From positions 78,202-142,201 of the forward strand of contig JAHBZL010000005.1 in NCBI GenBank assembly GCA_019635485.1: a stretch of DNA of 64,000 nucleotides, read 5' to 3'. Below are positions 63,173 through 64,000 of this stretch, one piece after another. The position numbers and the translations under genes were made by a program. The notes under the pieces are model-generated. The model saw only the letters and a list, made by a program, of their open reading frames with translations, did not search any database and was not told the origin of the DNA. Every line of letters begins with the position of its first letter. Positions within the stretch are counted from its first letter, which is position 1. Source of the DNA: Piscinibacter sp. Its GTDB lineage: Bacteria; Pseudomonadota; Gammaproteobacteria; Burkholderiales; Burkholderiaceae_C.

Positions 63173-63226
63173 CGAGTTAGGCCAAGCTGCCCAGGGAATT
63201 GCGGGGTTCCGCACGCGGCGCACAAC

Positions 63227-63235
63227 TGTGGATAA
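63227..63235 (-). promoter_or_regulatory. DnaA box, perfect
   Basis: TGTGGATAA on the plus strand is TTATCCACA on the minus strand, the full consensus DnaA box. It lies 64 bases before dnaA, in the gap shared with rpmH. It may serve autoregulation of dnaA or be part of the origin. Confidence 0.75.
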
Positions 63236-63261
63236 CCTCTTCCGCGCCGGTCCCGCATGGG

Positions 63262-63267
63262 TACAAT
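63262..63267 (+). promoter_or_regulatory. Probable -10 box of dnaA
   Basis: TACAAT lies 31 bases before the dnaA ATG. A -35 box is poorly conserved (TTCCGC about 16 bases upstream). The perfect DnaA box just upstream would allow autoregulation. Confidence 0.4.
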
Positions 63268-63287
63268 CCGCGCGCTCCCAGAAGAAC

Positions 63288-63296
63288 TTTTCCACA
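63288..63296 (+). promoter_or_regulatory. DnaA box-like site overlapping the dnaA ribosome site region
   Basis: TTTTCCACA differs from TTATCCACA at one base and ends two bases before the dnaA ATG. No clear Shine-Dalgarno is present there. Confidence 0.5.
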
Positions 63297-63298
63297 GC

Positions 63299-64000
63299 AT
63301 GAGCGCCGACCTGTGGCAGCGCGGCTGCGAACGACTCGCCGCCGAACTGCCCGAGCAACAGTTCAACACCTGGATCCGCCCGCTGCCACCTGCCGAGATC
63401 ACCGAGCAGGGTGAGGCCGGCGCGGTCGCGACGGTGCGCGTGCCCAACCGCTTCAAGCTCGACTGGATCCGCAACCAATACGCCGGGCGCATCGAGACCG
63501 TGCTGTCGGAACTGGCCGGCAAGCCGGTGCGCCTGGACGTGACGCTCGCGCCGCGCGACGGCGCCGCCACGCCCCGGGCCATGCCGCTGCACGGCGCGGC
63601 ACCGGTCGCCATCGGCCAGGTGATCGCCACCGGCGGCCTGAACGGCCACGCGCATGCGCCGGCCACCGCCGCGCCGAAGAGCACACCTTCCGCAGCCGCA
63701 GCCGGCTCCCCGGCCGGGCGCTCGCGGCTGAACGCCTCGCTGACCTTCGACACCCTGGTGCCGGGCCGTGCCAATCAGATGGCGCGTACGGCCGCGCTGC
63801 ACGTGGCCGGCGCCCCGGGGCAGATGTACAACCCGCTGTTCATCTACGGCGGCGTGGGCCTGGGCAAGACGCACCTGATCCACGCCGTCGGCAACGCGCT
63901 GCTGGCCGACCGGCCCGATGCGCGCGTGCTGTACCTGCACGCCGAACAGTTCATCACCGACGTCGTGCGCAACTACCAGCGCAAGACCTTCGACGAGCTG
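63299..64000 (+). CDS. dnaA: Chromosomal replication initiator DnaA (N-terminal 234 residues)
   Basis: The gene runs off the right edge in frame. Domain I (about 1-85) starts [20 protein letters not shown] with [10 protein letters not shown] Pro/Ala-rich linker (about 86-140) follows, then domain III begins [16 protein letters not shown] and contains Walker A GGVGLGKT (184-191, Lys190). DnaA opens the replication origin and regulates its own gene. Its place next to rpmH marks the chromosome origin side. Confidence 0.97.
   Translation, partial: MSADLWQRGCERLAAELPEQQFNTWIRPLPPAEITEQGEAGAVATVRVPNRFKLDWIRNQYAGRIETVLSELAGKPVRLDVTLAPRDGAATPRAMPLHGAAPVAIGQVIATGGLNGHAHAPATAAPKSTPSAAAAGSPAGRSRLNASLTFDTLVPGRANQMARTAALHVAGAPGQMYNPLFIYGGVGLGKTHLIHAVGNALLADRPDARVLYLHAEQFITDVVRNYQRKTFDEL

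Noticed and set aside
1-64000. tRNA, rRNA, prophage, transposase and CRISPR elements
   Set aside because: None was recognised on reading both strands; no cloverleaf-like conserved arms, integrase, transposase or repeat-spacer pattern was seen. A tRNA search program would be decisive for weak cases.

Overview
The window reads as the chromosome of a high-GC betaproteobacterium of the order Burkholderiales. The right end carries the order trmE/mnmE-yidC-yidD-rnpA-rpmH, then dnaA on the opposite strand, which is the usual layout next to the chromosomal origin. Bug-type tricarboxylate receptors, LIV-type ABC importers, CrgA-like LysR regulators and very high GC with GC-rich third positions fit the same group. 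I saw no insertion sequence, phage gene, CRISPR array, tRNA or rRNA gene.

Left region (1-12.0 kb): a catabolic block on the minus strand. A LysR regulator is followed by the two subunits of hydroquinone 1,2-dioxygenase, 4-hydroxymuconic semialdehyde dehydrogenase and maleylacetate reductase. Five genes of a LIV-type ABC importer come next, then an intradiol dioxygenase and a YciI-like protein. The enzyme order matches hapCDEF and hapGH of the known 4-hydroxyacetophenone/hydroquinone pathway, with the transporter placed between F and G. The product would be 3-oxoadipate. A Bug receptor (cut by the window edge) and an internally deleted LysR remnant lie at the far left.

12-26 kb: a mixed region. 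It holds a DJ-1/PfpI protein, a TM2 protein, a glyoxalase II-like hydrolase, a LuxR-type and a Crp-type regulator. A three-gene minus-strand operon follows: class III cyclase with TPRs, a vanadium-haloperoxidase/PAP2-like protein starting with four THTSGG repeats, and a subtilisin-like protease. After it come an M48 protease, an AmpG-like permease, an ECF sigma/anti-sigma pair, a flavin reductase and thioredoxin 2.

26-38.3 kb: acetoacetyl-CoA synthetase is translationally coupled to three tandem peptide-binding proteins. These are divergent from a single set of permeases and a fused double ATPase, so three receptors appear to share one Opp/Yej-type importer. Behind it a textbook sigma-54 promoter precedes two small proline-rich proteins that share a motif and end at a nested hairpin terminator. 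I do not recognise these two proteins, and they are among the best candidates for something undescribed.

38-53 kb: a second Bug receptor, a SulP transporter, an HDOD protein, a two-component system facing a sigma-70 family factor across tandem direct repeats, a PQQ-type sugar dehydrogenase lipoprotein with duplicated Ig-like modules, a GGDEF/EAL protein, a GMC oxidoreductase, a MarC protein and a glycine-rich RRM protein.

53-64 kb: housekeeping genes. These are an SDR, lptC and kdsC, a Kef-type antiporter, apt, a cyclic-nucleotide-binding protein and the origin-side cluster ending in the first 234 codons of dnaA.
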